Source: Nocardioides lijunqiniae
GTDB taxonomy: Bacteria > Actinomycetota > Actinomycetes > Propionibacteriales > Nocardioidaceae
Assembly (NCBI RefSeq): GCF_015024225.1
Contig: NZ_JACJGM010000005.1
Location: 62,001 to 126,000, forward strand
Reading direction: 5' to 3'
DNA: 64,000 nucleotides
The translations under genes and the position numbers were made by a program. Positions 45,101-53,471 of the stretch are shown here, one piece after another; within the stretch, counting starts at the first letter, position 1; each line of letters opens with the position of its first letter. The notes beneath the pieces were generated by a model. That model was not told where the DNA came from. It saw only the letters and a program-made list of their open reading frames with translations, and did no database searches.

Positions 45101-45549
45101 TTGACGGAGGTGAGGTCGCCCTGCTTGTCGACGTGGGCCTTGAGGCCGGACCCGAAGACCTCGACGCCCTCGAAGCGCTGCACGAAGCTGACCGTGGTGC
45201 CGTAGCGGTTGGTCGTGACGTCGGTCTGCTCGAGCTGGCCGCGGGTCGAGCCGAAGGCGCCGGCGTACTCGTCGAGGAAGCGGTCGACCTTGGCCACGGC
45301 TGCAGCAGGCGAGGTGCCGCTCACGCCCGGGTACAGGTCGGCCTCGGCGCCGGTGGCGCGGGCGAAGCCCACCTTGCCGGTGGCCTTGTCGTTGAGGAGC
45401 CGCAGCCCCCCGTCTGCCTCGCCGCGCATCCGCTGCATGAGCGAGTCCGCGGCCGGAGCCTGCGGTGCGGCGGTGGCCTGGACGCCGGGCACGGCGGCCA
45501 GGCCGCTGCCCAGGAGCACGAGGCTCAGCCCTGTCTTGAGAAACTTCAC
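42127..45549 (-). CDS. Secreted M4-type zinc metallopeptidase with PA and Ig-like domains (copy 1)
   Basis: 1140 aa from GTG at 45549 (MKFLKTGLSLVLLGSGLAAV) with GGAGGG upstream. Signal peptide (about 1-28), FTP/PepSY-like propeptide (about 50-255), then a thermolysin-like catalytic domain with HEWGH (351-355) and downstream E375 in GALNESYSDVWGE. A protease-associated domain is inserted (about 450-560, CTAYTNAVEVSGKYAYVDRGTCTFQIK). The second catalytic half carries GVHGNSGVPNHAYAL with the catalytic His. A jelly-roll-like immune-inhibitor-A-type domain follows (EDFEDGLAAW ... DGWYVDNIRVS) and two Ig-like domains end in TVRIRR. It is a secreted, Ca/Zn-type protease, probably nutritional. A tandem paralogue lies upstream. 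Confidence 0.9.
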   Translation of the reverse strand: MKFLKTGLSLVLLGSGLAAVPGVQATAAPQAPAADSLMQRMRGEADGGLRLLNDKATGKVGFARATGAEADLYPGVSGTSPAAAVAKVDRFLDEYAGAFGSTRGQLEQTDVTTNRYGTTVSFVQRFEGVEVFGSGLKAHVDKQGDLTSVNGFAVPDLRVDTDPAVSPEKAGANAVAFVKGDPAKDADGSGAADTTGIEAAETELVVYRTGFLKGETGPTVLAYQVTVTNERNIRDVLILDADTGKLVNRYSLGADALERELYEKSRTTPPVWKEGDALPGTLNQDQQNLVNSAGESYWMFANTFGRDSYDGEGAVMRTVNNDPTIKCPNANWNGITTNYCDGVTSDDIVSHEWGHAYTEYTSGLIYQYQSGALNESYSDVWGETLDQINNREDEGETFGAKRPDGECEPTAPAALQMTINSPAGAAGPCKAVAAAFGPAYDTTGVTTDVVVATDAANTEGPVTTDGCTAYTNAVEVSGKYAYVDRGTCTFQIKVDQATAAGATGIVVGDNAPGRLPTPMSGTATIPGVMVALEDGVRIKQAGTVNATIAAEDITDRTDSTRWLVGEKSKAFGGAIRDMWTPTCYGNPGKVTDAEYNCDPLMTDAGGVHGNSGVPNHAYALTVDGGTYNGQTITGIGLDQAAAIWWRAQTEYLVPSSNFTAAAEGLEASCTDLVGQPITRLTTQPNATPQPAEPITADDCAQLRKAILATEMRTPVTKCNFKALLDKNTPSLCGAGFDTVTVWSEDFEDGLAAWTPSQQLAVVDGKPVGGFGAPWEASGDAPGNHPGGVAYGPTPDDGQCTGDGETDFSSRDSIASPVVEMPLGQNRSPRLSFEHYVATEASYDGGNVKASVNGGAFTVIPAAAYVFNKPGKLATAAQGNTNPLAGEDSFTGTDGGETSGSWGTSQVDLGALGVKPGDTVQFRFDVGRDGCGGNDGWYVDNIRVSLCKAAATVSAQHQPEPSRVGKASRIKVSVDRGAGTGGSSPTGVVVLRNAAGDNLGEQTLNSDGDATFQLSRRLPVGTRVMTVDYRGDATFAPSSAPVTVTVVKGRAAVSVRAPESVRFRRDFPVRVKVVSPDGEATGRVRVVHDGDVVAVGRLRNGVVTLTVRDNLPRGRQQLVARYLGDEDTAAASKEFTVRIRR

Positions 45550-45575
45550 TGGATGTTCCCTCCCGAGTGGGTATC

Positions 45576-45601
45576 CGGTGCACCGGTGTTCCGAGGCACC
45601 G
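45576..45601 (-). promoter_or_regulatory. Leader hairpin of metallopeptidase 1
   Basis: In the transcript CGGTGC pairs with GCACCG around a loop with TCGGAAC. It is nearly the same in the paralogue leader at 48870-48895. A role in mRNA stability or regulation is possible. Confidence 0.4.
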
Positions 45602-45608
45602 AATTGGC

Positions 45609-45638
45609 ACCCTAGGTACTCCCGCACCGCACGGTCTA
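45609..45638 (-). promoter_or_regulatory. Promoter of metallopeptidase 1
   Basis: -35 TAGACC and -10 TAGGGT with an 18-bp spacer. Both hexamers and the spacer length are identical in the promoter at 48903-48932, although the spacer sequence differs. The -10 ends 59 bp before the GTG. Confidence 0.6.
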
Positions 45639-45685
45639 GTGCCTGGCGGTCCCTGACCGGAGATTTCACGGTCGCCGGAGACGCG

Positions 45686-45719
45686 ACGAGGCTCCGCCGG
45701 ACGTCCGGCGGAGCCTCGT
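45686..45719. terminator. Terminator downstream of metallopeptidase 2
   Basis: A near-perfect palindrome, ACGAGGCTCCGCCGGA / TCCGGCGGAGCCTCGT, with a CG centre lies 35 bp past the stop of the upstream paralogue. Confidence 0.8.
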
Positions 45720-45723
45720 TGCT

Positions 45724-45747
45724 GGTGCGGTGGTGCGGTGGTGCGGT
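45724..45747 (+). repeat. Three 8-bp tandem repeats GGTGCGGT
   Basis: Exact triple GGTGCGGT between the stop codon of metallopeptidase 2 and its terminator. Confidence 0.85.
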
Positions 45748-45753
45748 TGCTGA

Positions 45754-48700
45754 CTAGCGGCGGACGCGCACCGTGACGGTGTCCGTGGCCGGCATCAGCT
45801 TGTCGGTGCCGTTGAAGCGCACCTGCAGGCGGTGCCGACCCGGTCGCAGGCCGCGCACGCTGATCACGCCGACGCCCTTGCGGACCACGCCCTTGCCGAC
45901 GACCTTGCCGCCCTTGAGGAGGCGGACCGTCACGGTCGGCTTGGCCGACGAGCCGATGGCCTTGACGCGCGCCACGACCCGGCCGGGGTTGCGCGCCTTG
46001 GCGTTGAGCGCCGTCTTGTTCTTGCAGCTGACGACCTTGACGTTGTCGACGTACCAGCCGTCGAGCCCGCCGCAGCCGTCACGACCCATGTCGAACCGGA
46101 TCCGGACGCGCTGGCCCGCCTTGAGCCCGGCCTTCTTCAGGTTGACGATCGAGGTGCCCCACGACCCGTAGTTCTCGCCACCGTCGGTGCCGGTGAACCC
46201 GGGCTGGCCCCTCAGCGGGCTGGTGTTGTCGCTCGTCGGGTCCAGGGTGGCGCCCGGCGCGTTGAAGGCGTAGGCGGAGGCCGGGATGACCTTGAATGCC
46301 CCGCCCCCCACGCTGATCTTCACGTTGCCGCCGTCGAAGCCGTACTCGGTGGCGACGTAGTGCTCGAACGACATGCGCGGGGAGTACCCGCCCGGCACCG
46401 TGATCACCGGGCTGGTGATCGCGTTGCTGCTGGAGACGTCACCCGCACCGCCGGAGCACTCGCCCACGCCGTCCGGGTCGGGACCGAAGGCGACCTTGGA
46501 GGAGTGACCGCCGGGAGCGGTGGCGACCGGCTTCCACGGGATGCCGCTGCCGCCCTCGTACACGACGTTCTGGGTCTGCTTCCAGCCGGCCAGGCCGTCC
46601 TCGAAGTTCTCCTTGAAGGCCGTCTTGGTGACGGTGTTCTTGCCACAGCCGGCGGGGGTGTTCTTCGCCAGCATCGGCTTGAACTGGCACTGCTGCGTCG
46701 GGTCGCGACGCAGCTCGACCGCGGCGCTCGCCTGGTCGACGGCCAGGCAGTCCTCGGCCGCGACGGGCGTCGCGGCCACCGGGGCTGCGTTGGGCTCCAC
46801 CGTCAGCTGGTTGATCGGCTGACCGACCAGGTCGGTGCAGGAGGAGGCCAGGCCGTCGGCGAGGTCGGTGAAGTCCGCGGTCGGGAAGAGGTAGGAGCTC
46901 TGCGTGCGCCAGTAGATCGCCGCCGCCTTGTCCCGCCCGATGCCCGGCACGGTCACGCCGTTGTAGGTGCCGCCGTCGACCAGCAGCGCGAACGCGTGGT
47001 TGACCACGCCGGAGTTGCTGTGCACGCCGCCGCTGTCGTCGGTCGAGCACTTGTACTCGGCGTCGGACACCTTGCCGGGGTCGCCGTAGCAGGTGGGGTT
47101 CCACATGTCACGGATCGCGCCGCCGAAGGCGGGGTCGGCCTCGCCGGAGAGCCAGCGGTAGGAGTCGTCCTTGGCGGTCTCGTCGATGTCCTTCACCGTC
47201 ACGTTGACCGTGCCGGAGGCCTTGATCTTGGCGCCGTCGGCCTGCCCGATCATGACGCCGTAGATGTCGGCCTGACCGGAGGGGGAGAAGGGGGCCTCGC
47301 CAGGGGCGTTGTTGCCGATGATGATGCCGGTGGCGCCGGCGGCCTCCGCAGCGTCGGCCTTGGCGCCGAAGGTGCAGGTGCCGCGGTCGACGTAGACGAA
47401 CTTGCCGTCGATGGCGGCGGCGTTGGTGAACGGCGCGCAGCCGTCGACCGGGGCGCCGACGACGACGTCGGTCGTGACGCCGGTCTTGTCGAAGACCGGT
47501 CCGAACGCCGCAGGGGCGGCGTCACAGGCGCCCGCGACGGGCGCGGGGCTGTTGATGGTCAGGCCGACCGCTCCGCGCGTGTACTTGGAGCACACCGACG
47601 GGTCGTCGGACCGAGGGCCGTCGGGGGTCTCGTTGTAGCGGTCGTTGAGCGAGTCGACGTTCTCTCCCCAGATGTCGGAGAACGCCTCGTTCATGGCGCC
47701 CGCCTGCCACTGGTAGATGAGGCCCGAGGTGTACTCGGTGTAGGCGTGGGCCCACTCGTGCGCGACGGTGTCGTCGGAGCTGACACCCGAGCAGTAGTTG
47801 GTCGTGGCGCCGTTCCAGTTGGCGTTGGGGCAGTTGATCGACGGCTCGTTGTTGACCGTGACCATCTGGGCGCCCTCCCCGTCGTAGGAGTCGCGGCCGA
47901 AGGCGTTCTTGAACAGCCAGTAGGCCTCGCCGGTGCCCTCCACCTCGTTGCGCTGGTCGACGTCGAGCGTCCCGGGGAACGCGTCGCCCTCGGCCCAGGC
48001 CTTGGTGTACTTGGTCTCGTCGTCGGCCTCGTCGGGGGTGTCCTTGTCGTCCACCGACGCCTCGACGAGGAGCCGGTCCAGCGCGTGGGCCATCATCGAG
48101 TAGCGGTTGACGGTCTTGCCGGTGGCGGCGTCGAGGAAGACCATGTCGCGCACGGTCGTGCCGTTGGTGACCTCGACGACGTAGGCCAGGACGGCCTTGC
48201 CGTCGACGCCGCGGGTCGAGCCCATGCGGTAGATCATCAGCTCGGTGCTCTTGGCCTTCAGCCCGCCGCGACCGACGCGGGAGTCGCCGCGCTCGGCCGG
48301 CTTGGCCCGCACGATCGCGACGGCGCGGGAGGCGGCCTCGGAGGCGGACAGGGTGGGCTTCGTGCTCAGCGACAGGGCCGGGGCGGCGTAGCCGTTGACC
48401 GAGGTCAGGTCGCCCTGCTCGTCGACGTGGGCCCGGATGCGCGAGCCGAAGACGTCGATCCCGCGGTAGGTCTGGTGGTAGTCGACGGTCCAGCCGTAGC
48501 GGTCGGCGCTGACGCCGGTCTGGGAGAGCTGGTCCGCGGTGGCGCCGAACGCCGCCGCGTAGTCGTCGAGGTAGGTGCGCGCCTTCGCGGCCGCGCCCTT
48601 GGCCGAGTCGCCGTCGACGCCCGGCAGGAGGTCGCCGGCGCCGGCGGCGCGGACGAAGCCGATCTTGCCGGTGGCGCGGTCCTTCGTGACGGACACCCTG

Positions 48701-48843
48701 CCCGTCGCCTCGTCGCGCATCTGCTGCACCAACGAGTCGCCCTTGGCCGGAGCCGGGGGCGCGGCCATCGCCTGCATGCCGGGGACGGCGGCCAGGCCGC
48801 TCCCCAGGAGCACGAGGCTCAGCCCTGTCTTGAGAAACTTCAC
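45754..48843 (-). CDS. Secreted M4-type zinc metallopeptidase with PA domain (copy 2)
   Basis: 1029 aa from GTG at 48843 with GGAGGG upstream. It has the same plan as its downstream neighbour: an almost identical signal peptide (MKFLKTGLSLVLLGSGLAAV), propeptide, catalytic HEWAH (362-366) with E386 in GAMNEAFSDIWGE, an inserted PA domain (CAPFTNAAAIDGKFVYVDRGTCTF), GVHSNSGVVNHAFAL, a jelly-roll domain (NFEDGLAGW ... DGWYVDNVKVV) and only one Ig-like domain ending in TVRVRR. It is about 110 residues shorter because one Ig-like domain is missing. Clearly a tandem duplication with divergence. Confidence 0.9.
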   Translation of the reverse strand: MKFLKTGLSLVLLGSGLAAVPGMQAMAAPPAPAKGDSLVQQMRDEATGRVSVTKDRATGKIGFVRAAGAGDLLPGVDGDSAKGAAAKARTYLDDYAAAFGATADQLSQTGVSADRYGWTVDYHQTYRGIDVFGSRIRAHVDEQGDLTSVNGYAAPALSLSTKPTLSASEAASRAVAIVRAKPAERGDSRVGRGGLKAKSTELMIYRMGSTRGVDGKAVLAYVVEVTNGTTVRDMVFLDAATGKTVNRYSMMAHALDRLLVEASVDDKDTPDEADDETKYTKAWAEGDAFPGTLDVDQRNEVEGTGEAYWLFKNAFGRDSYDGEGAQMVTVNNEPSINCPNANWNGATTNYCSGVSSDDTVAHEWAHAYTEYTSGLIYQWQAGAMNEAFSDIWGENVDSLNDRYNETPDGPRSDDPSVCSKYTRGAVGLTINSPAPVAGACDAAPAAFGPVFDKTGVTTDVVVGAPVDGCAPFTNAAAIDGKFVYVDRGTCTFGAKADAAEAAGATGIIIGNNAPGEAPFSPSGQADIYGVMIGQADGAKIKASGTVNVTVKDIDETAKDDSYRWLSGEADPAFGGAIRDMWNPTCYGDPGKVSDAEYKCSTDDSGGVHSNSGVVNHAFALLVDGGTYNGVTVPGIGRDKAAAIYWRTQSSYLFPTADFTDLADGLASSCTDLVGQPINQLTVEPNAAPVAATPVAAEDCLAVDQASAAVELRRDPTQQCQFKPMLAKNTPAGCGKNTVTKTAFKENFEDGLAGWKQTQNVVYEGGSGIPWKPVATAPGGHSSKVAFGPDPDGVGECSGGAGDVSSSNAITSPVITVPGGYSPRMSFEHYVATEYGFDGGNVKISVGGGAFKVIPASAYAFNAPGATLDPTSDNTSPLRGQPGFTGTDGGENYGSWGTSIVNLKKAGLKAGQRVRIRFDMGRDGCGGLDGWYVDNVKVVSCKNKTALNAKARNPGRVVARVKAIGSSAKPTVTVRLLKGGKVVGKGVVRKGVGVISVRGLRPGRHRLQVRFNGTDKLMPATDTVTVRVRR

Positions 48844-48869
48844 GTGATGTTCCCTCCGAGTGGGTTGTC

Positions 48870-48895
48870 CGGTGCCCCGGCGTTCCGAGGCACCG
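48870..48895 (-). promoter_or_regulatory. Leader hairpin of metallopeptidase 2
   Basis: CGGTGCC pairs with GGCACCG (7 bp) around TCGGAACGCCGG, the same structure as at 45576-45601. Confidence 0.4.
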
Positions 48896-48902
48896 ACTAG
48901 GG

Positions 48903-48932
48903 ACCCTAGGTACGGGTGGTCCGAAAGGTCTA
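48903..48932 (-). promoter_or_regulatory. Promoter of metallopeptidase 2
   Basis: -35 TAGACC, 18-bp spacer, -10 TAGGGT, and the same distance to the GTG as in copy 1. Confidence 0.6.
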
Positions 48933-49050
48933 GGGTCCGGGCCCTTTCCGCCGAAACAATTTGCGCCGTCGTAACACGTCGGCGGCTCGTGGTAGACGGC
49001 TGGTGGGCGACACGCATCGTGTGGTGCGTGTGACTGGTGTGACGGTGGCC

Positions 49051-49056
49051 TAGTTT
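49051..49056 (+). promoter_or_regulatory. Leaderless promoter -10 of ftsK
   Basis: TAGTTT, 6 nt (GGTCGC), ATG, with TGTGAC 16 bp upstream as a possible -35. No ribosome binding site. Confidence 0.6.
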
Positions 49057-49062
49057 GGTCGC

Positions 49063-51735
49063 ATGGCGACCCGTACGTCTTCCCCGCCGGGTTCGCGAAG
49101 CAAGAGCACGTCCTCGTCCAGGTCCACGAGCGGACGAGGAGGCTCGAGCACGCGAACGCGGAGTGCCCGGAAGTCACCCAGCAGGACCACCCAGGCCAAG
49201 GGCCGCGCGCGCACGAGCGCGAGCAAGCGACCCGCGGCCAAGCGCCGCCCGGCGCCCCGGCCCGCACCGCGCGCCGTCCGCAGCGGGACCGGGCCGGTCG
49301 CCCGGATCTTCCTCGCGGTCTTCCGCGGCCTGGCCACGGTCTGGCTCGGCGTCGCCCACGGTGTCGGCGCGCTCGCGCGCGGCGTGGGCCACAGCGCTCG
49401 CGACCTCGAGCCCGAGCAGCGGCGCGACGGAGCCGGCCTGTTCCTCTTCGGCCTCGCGGTCGTCGTCGCGGGGGCTGTGTGGTTCCAGCTGCCCGGCGGC
49501 GTCATGGAGGTCGTCCGCACCGCGGTGGCCGGGTCGGTCGGCAAGGTCGGCTGGTTCGTCCCGCTGCTGGTGGTCGTCGCCGGCATGCGCCTGATGAGGG
49601 ACCCGGTCTCCACCGGTCCTGCCGGGCGCCAGGTCGTCGGCTGGGCGGCGTTCGCGTTCGGCATCCTCGGCATCGTCCACATCGCCAACGGCAACCCGCA
49701 GCCGGCCGTGGGCGACTCCAGCAACCTCCAGGAGGCCGGTGGGGCCGTCGGCTTCGTCGTCTCCTCGCTGCTGCTGGACCTGCTCCAGTCGGTCTACGTC
49801 GTGGTGCCGCTGCTGGTGCTGCTCGCGTTCTTCGGCACGCTCGTCATCACCGCGACGCCGCTCTACCGCGTGCCCGAGCGGCTGGCCTCGCTCACGGACC
49901 ACGCCCTGGGTCGCCACCCGCACGAGGACGACGAGGATCTCGAGGAGGGTGCCACGCAGCCGATGCGCTCGCGCGGTCGCCGCAAGGACCTCGACATCGA
50001 CCCCGACATGGGCGACGTGCCCTACGACAGCCCCGTCGTGGAGGAGAAGCCTAAGCGTCGCCGCAAGGCCGACGCCCTCGACGTCGCGCTGGAGGAGGAC
50101 GCCGGCCTGGGCATCATGGGCGGCTCCGTCGACAGCCCGAGCTTCCCGGAGGTCCCGGACGAGGTCGACGTCATGGCCGTCTCGGTCCCCGAGGAGAAGG
50201 GCGACCTCGAGCCGCCCCCGCACACGCCGATCCCGCAGCGCGTCGAGCAGCTCTCGCTGTCCGGCGACATCACCTACTCGCTGCCCGGCAACGAGGTCCT
50301 CAAGCCCGGCTCGGTCCACAAGGCGCGCTCCAAGGCCAGCGACGACGTCGTGGGCCGGCTGACGCAGGTCATGGAGGAGTTCGGGATCGACGCCCAGGTG
50401 ACCGGCTACACGCGTGGTCCCACCGTGACCCGCTACGAGGTCGAGGTCGGCCCCGCGGTCAAGATCGAGAAGGTCACCGCCCTCTCCAAGAACATCGCCT
50501 ACGCCGTGGCGTCGGCCGACGTGCGGATCCTGAGCCCGATCCCCGGCAAGTCCGCGATCGGCATCGAGATCCCCAACGTCGACAAGGAGATCGTCTCGCT
50601 CGGCGACGTGCTCCGCTCCAACGCGGCGCGCTCCGACCACCACCCGATGGTGGCCGGGCTCGGCAAGGACGTCGAGGGCGGCTTCGTCGTCGCCAACCTC
50701 GCGAAGATGCCGCACCTGCTCGTGGCCGGCGCGACCGGCTCGGGCAAGTCGTCGTTCATCAACTCGATGATCACCTCGATCCTGATGCGCTCCACGCCCG
50801 ACGAGGTGCGGATGATCATGGTCGACCCCAAGCGGGTGGAGCTCAACGCCTACGAGGGCGTCCCGCACCTGATCACGCCGATCATCACCAACCCCAAGAA
50901 GGCGGCCGAGGCGCTGCAGTGGGTCGTGCGCGAGATGGACCTGCGCTACGACGACCTCGCCAACTTCGGCTTCCGGCACATCGACGACTTCAACAAGGCC
51001 GTCCGCGCCGGCAAGGTCGAGGTGCCGCCCGGCAGCGAGCGGGTGCTCGCGCCGTACCCGTACCTGCTCGTCATCGTCGACGAGCTGGCGGACCTGATGA
51101 TGGTCTCCCCGCGCGACGTCGAGGACTCGGTCGTCCGCATCACGCAGCTGGCCCGTGCCGCCGGCATCCACCTGGTGCTGGCGACGCAGCGACCCTCGGT
51201 CGACGTCGTCACCGGTCTGATCAAGGCCAACGTGCCGTCGCGGCTGGCGTTCGCCACGAGCTCGCTGGCCGACAGCCGGGTCATCCTCGACCAGCCGGGC
51301 GCCGAGAAGCTCGTGGGCCAGGGCGACGGGCTGTTCCTGCCCATGGGGGCCTCCAAGGCCGTGCGTGTGCAAGGCTCCTGGGTCACCGAGGCGGAGATCG
51401 CCCAGGTCGTGGCGCACTGCAAGACCCAGCTCGAGCCGACCTACCGCGAGGACGTCACGGTCGCCCCGCAGAGCAAGCGCGAGCTGGACGACGACATCGG
51501 TGACGACATGGACCTCGTGGTCCAGGCCATCGAGCTCGTGGTCACCACCCAGTTCGGCTCCACGTCCATGCTGCAGCGCAAGCTGCGCGTCGGCTTCGCC
51601 AAGGCGGGCCGGCTCATGGACATCATGGAGAGCAGGGGAGTGGTCGGGCCGAGCGAGGGCTCCAAGGCCCGCGACGTGCTGGTGAAGCCCGACGAGCTGG
51701 ACGCCGTGATCATGACGCTGCAGGGGGAGCTGTGA
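49063..51735 (+). CDS. ftsK: DNA translocase FtsK/SpoIIIE
   Basis: 890 aa. A long basic Ser/Arg N-terminus (1-80) precedes four membrane helices (about 125-265), an acidic linker and the motor. Motor: VTGYTRGPTVTRYEVEVGPAVKIEKV, Walker A GATGSGKSSF, Walker B LLVIVDELADLMM, and LATQRPSVDVVTGLIKANVPSRLAFATSS. The C-terminal winged-helix gamma domain (VVTTQFGSTSMLQRKLRVGFAKAGRLMDIMESRGVVGPSEGSKARDVL) reads KOPS-type DNA sequences. It pumps DNA at the septum and supports dimer resolution. The stop overlaps the GTG of the RodZ-like gene. Confidence 0.95.
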   Translation: MATRTSSPPGSRSKSTSSSRSTSGRGGSSTRTRSARKSPSRTTQAKGRARTSASKRPAAKRRPAPRPAPRAVRSGTGPVARIFLAVFRGLATVWLGVAHGVGALARGVGHSARDLEPEQRRDGAGLFLFGLAVVVAGAVWFQLPGGVMEVVRTAVAGSVGKVGWFVPLLVVVAGMRLMRDPVSTGPAGRQVVGWAAFAFGILGIVHIANGNPQPAVGDSSNLQEAGGAVGFVVSSLLLDLLQSVYVVVPLLVLLAFFGTLVITATPLYRVPERLASLTDHALGRHPHEDDEDLEEGATQPMRSRGRRKDLDIDPDMGDVPYDSPVVEEKPKRRRKADALDVALEEDAGLGIMGGSVDSPSFPEVPDEVDVMAVSVPEEKGDLEPPPHTPIPQRVEQLSLSGDITYSLPGNEVLKPGSVHKARSKASDDVVGRLTQVMEEFGIDAQVTGYTRGPTVTRYEVEVGPAVKIEKVTALSKNIAYAVASADVRILSPIPGKSAIGIEIPNVDKEIVSLGDVLRSNAARSDHHPMVAGLGKDVEGGFVVANLAKMPHLLVAGATGSGKSSFINSMITSILMRSTPDEVRMIMVDPKRVELNAYEGVPHLITPIITNPKKAAEALQWVVREMDLRYDDLANFGFRHIDDFNKAVRAGKVEVPPGSERVLAPYPYLLVIVDELADLMMVSPRDVEDSVVRITQLARAAGIHLVLATQRPSVDVVTGLIKANVPSRLAFATSSLADSRVILDQPGAEKLVGQGDGLFLPMGASKAVRVQGSWVTEAEIAQVVAHCKTQLEPTYREDVTVAPQSKRELDDDIGDDMDLVVQAIELVVTTQFGSTSMLQRKLRVGFAKAGRLMDIMESRGVVGPSEGSKARDVLVKPDELDAVIMTLQGEL

Positions 51736-53405
51736 CCGACACCGACGTGACGGAGGTCGACGTGAGCGAGGTCGACGGCACGGACCTCGGCGAGATCGAG
51801 GTCCCGGCCACCACCGAGGTGCGTCGACGCGTGCCCCTGGCCGCCGCCCTCGGCGTGGCCGGTGCGGTGCTGGCGATCGCCTACCTCGTGCGCGCCGTCG
51901 ACTCCGGCTCCGCGCTCGACTGGTCGCTGTTCGCCTTCATGACCGTGCTCGGCGGGGTCTACCTCGCCGCCCTGGTCGACGCGCGAGCCCCGCTCCTGGT
52001 CGCCGACGGCCACGGGCTGCGCATCCGGCGCGGCCGGTCCTGGCACGGCCTGCCCTGGACCGAGGTCGAGCGCGTGGAGCACCTGGCCCCGCGTGGGCCG
52101 CTGCGCGACGGGCGGCTCGACGTCATCGGCGCCGACGGCACCGAGTGGGGGGTCCGGCTGGGGCTCGCCTCGCGCGTGACCGGTGCCGGCGACGACCTGG
52201 CCACCACGCTGCTCGCGCACTCCGGCTACACCGCCGACGTCGTCGAGATCGACCTGGTCCCGGCCGACGAGCTCGTCGCCGACGAGCCCGACGACGAGTC
52301 GGGCGACCGGCCCGACGACGAGCCCGACCGCCCCACCGAGGCCGAGGGCGACGTCGAGGTCCGCGACCCCGCGGTCGTGACCCATGCGCCCGACGCGGCC
52401 GTCGAGGCGCCTGAGGACCGGCGCGAGGCGCCGGAGGCCCCGGCTGCTCCGGCTGCCCCGGCGGCGCCGGTGGCCTTCGCGAGCCCCACCCCGAACCCGC
52501 TGCGGGCACTGGTGCGCGCGGCCCGCTCGGAGTCGCGGCGCCACCAGGAGCCCGGCGCCGAGCCGGCGCCCGTGCCGGTGGAGAACGTCCGGCCGCTCAC
52601 CGGCGACGACACCCAGTCGTGGTCGATGGACGCCCTGCCCGCCGACGAGGACGGCACGGTCGTCATCGGCGACCTGTCCGACGTCCCGCTCGCGGTCGAC
52701 CCGGTGGTCGGCCCCGAGCTGGCCTCTGCCCGCGCCCGCCTGGGCCTGAGCATCGACCAGCTCGCCGACCGGACCCGGATCCGCCCCCACGTGATCGAGG
52801 CCATCGAGGTCGACGACTTCGCCCCGTGCGGCGGCGACTTCTACGCCCGCGGTCACCTGCGCACCCTCGCCCGGGTGCTCGGCGTCGACGTGGCGCCGCT
52901 GCTGGCCGCCTACGACGAGCGCTACGCCGACGCCCCCGTGGACCCGCGCCGGGTCTTCGAGTCCGAGCTGGCGACCGGCTTCGGCGGCTCCATCCGCGGC
53001 ACCCGCGGCGGCCCCAACTGGTCGGTGCTCGTGGCCGCCGTGATGGCGGTCGTCCTGGTGTGGGCCGTGGCCCGGCTGGTCACCGAGGGCACCGGCGCCG
53101 AGGAGGCCCGTCCCCGGCTGAACGCCAGCGGCGGCCTCGCCAACGGCACGACGGCCAACGCCGCCAAGGTTCCGGTCGTGCTGACGGCCACCGGCGGCGG
53201 CGCCACCGTGGTGGTGCGCGACGCCGGCGGCAACGTCGTCTACGACGGCGCCATCGCCTTCATGCAGAGCGTCACCCTCAAGGTGGCCCCGCCCGTGCGC
53301 GTCCAGTCCAGCGACGGCTCGGTGACCGTGAGCGTCGACGGGGACGACCGCGGCGAGATGGGCAAGACCGGCCAGGAGTCCTCCGCCACCTACGTGGTCC
53401 GCTGA
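51732..53405 (+). CDS. RodZ-like helix-turn-helix membrane protein with extra N-terminal membrane module
   Basis: 557 aa, GTG start overlapping the ftsK stop (GTGA). The C-terminal half follows the RodZ plan: HTH_25-type domain (ELASARARLGLSIDQLADRTRIRPHVIEAIEVDDFAPCGGDFYARGHLRTLARVLGVD), one transmembrane helix (WSVLVAAVMAVVLVWAVARLV) and an extracellular DUF4115-like beta domain (VPVVLTATGGGATVVVRDAGGNVVYDG). RodZ links the cell-shape machinery. The N-terminal half is unusual: two transmembrane helices (about 35-75), a small PH-like domain (LLVADGHGLRIRRGRSWHGLPWTEVERVEHL) and a long acidic/Pro-Ala linker. Confidence 0.85.
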   Translation: MTDTDVTEVDVSEVDGTDLGEIEVPATTEVRRRVPLAAALGVAGAVLAIAYLVRAVDSGSALDWSLFAFMTVLGGVYLAALVDARAPLLVADGHGLRIRRGRSWHGLPWTEVERVEHLAPRGPLRDGRLDVIGADGTEWGVRLGLASRVTGAGDDLATTLLAHSGYTADVVEIDLVPADELVADEPDDESGDRPDDEPDRPTEAEGDVEVRDPAVVTHAPDAAVEAPEDRREAPEAPAAPAAPAAPVAFASPTPNPLRALVRAARSESRRHQEPGAEPAPVPVENVRPLTGDDTQSWSMDALPADEDGTVVIGDLSDVPLAVDPVVGPELASARARLGLSIDQLADRTRIRPHVIEAIEVDDFAPCGGDFYARGHLRTLARVLGVDVAPLLAAYDERYADAPVDPRRVFESELATGFGGSIRGTRGGPNWSVLVAAVMAVVLVWAVARLVTEGTGAEEARPRLNASGGLANGTTANAAKVPVVLTATGGGATVVVRDAGGNVVYDGAIAFMQSVTLKVAPPVRVQSSDGSVTVSVDGDDRGEMGKTGQESSATYVVR

Positions 53406-53417
53406 GCGAGCGCGCGG

Positions 53418-53445
53418 CCCGGTCGTCGTTTCGACGGCGACCGGG
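53418..53445. terminator. Hairpin after the ftsK/RodZ-like operon
   Basis: CCCGGTCG(TCG)TTT(CGA)... CGACCGGG stem-loop 13 bp past the stop and just before the rimO promoter. Confidence 0.55.
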
Positions 53446-53454
53446 CCCGACCGG

Positions 53455-53460
53455 CATACT
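53455..53460 (+). promoter_or_regulatory. rimO -10 element
   Basis: CATACT, 11 nt, ATG. This predicts a leader of about 5 nt. Confidence 0.4.
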
Positions 53461-53471
53461 CGACGTCAACC

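Noticed and set aside
42010..45615. Long plus-strand ORF of 1201 codons opposite metallopeptidase 1
   Set aside because: It mirrors a clearly coding gene, is rich in Arg/Val/Gly/Asp from reversed GC-rich codons, and has no recognisable domain or ribosome binding site.
45832..48900. Plus-strand ORF of 1022 codons opposite metallopeptidase 2
   Set aside because: Same antisense artefact; low-complexity Val/Arg/Gly composition.
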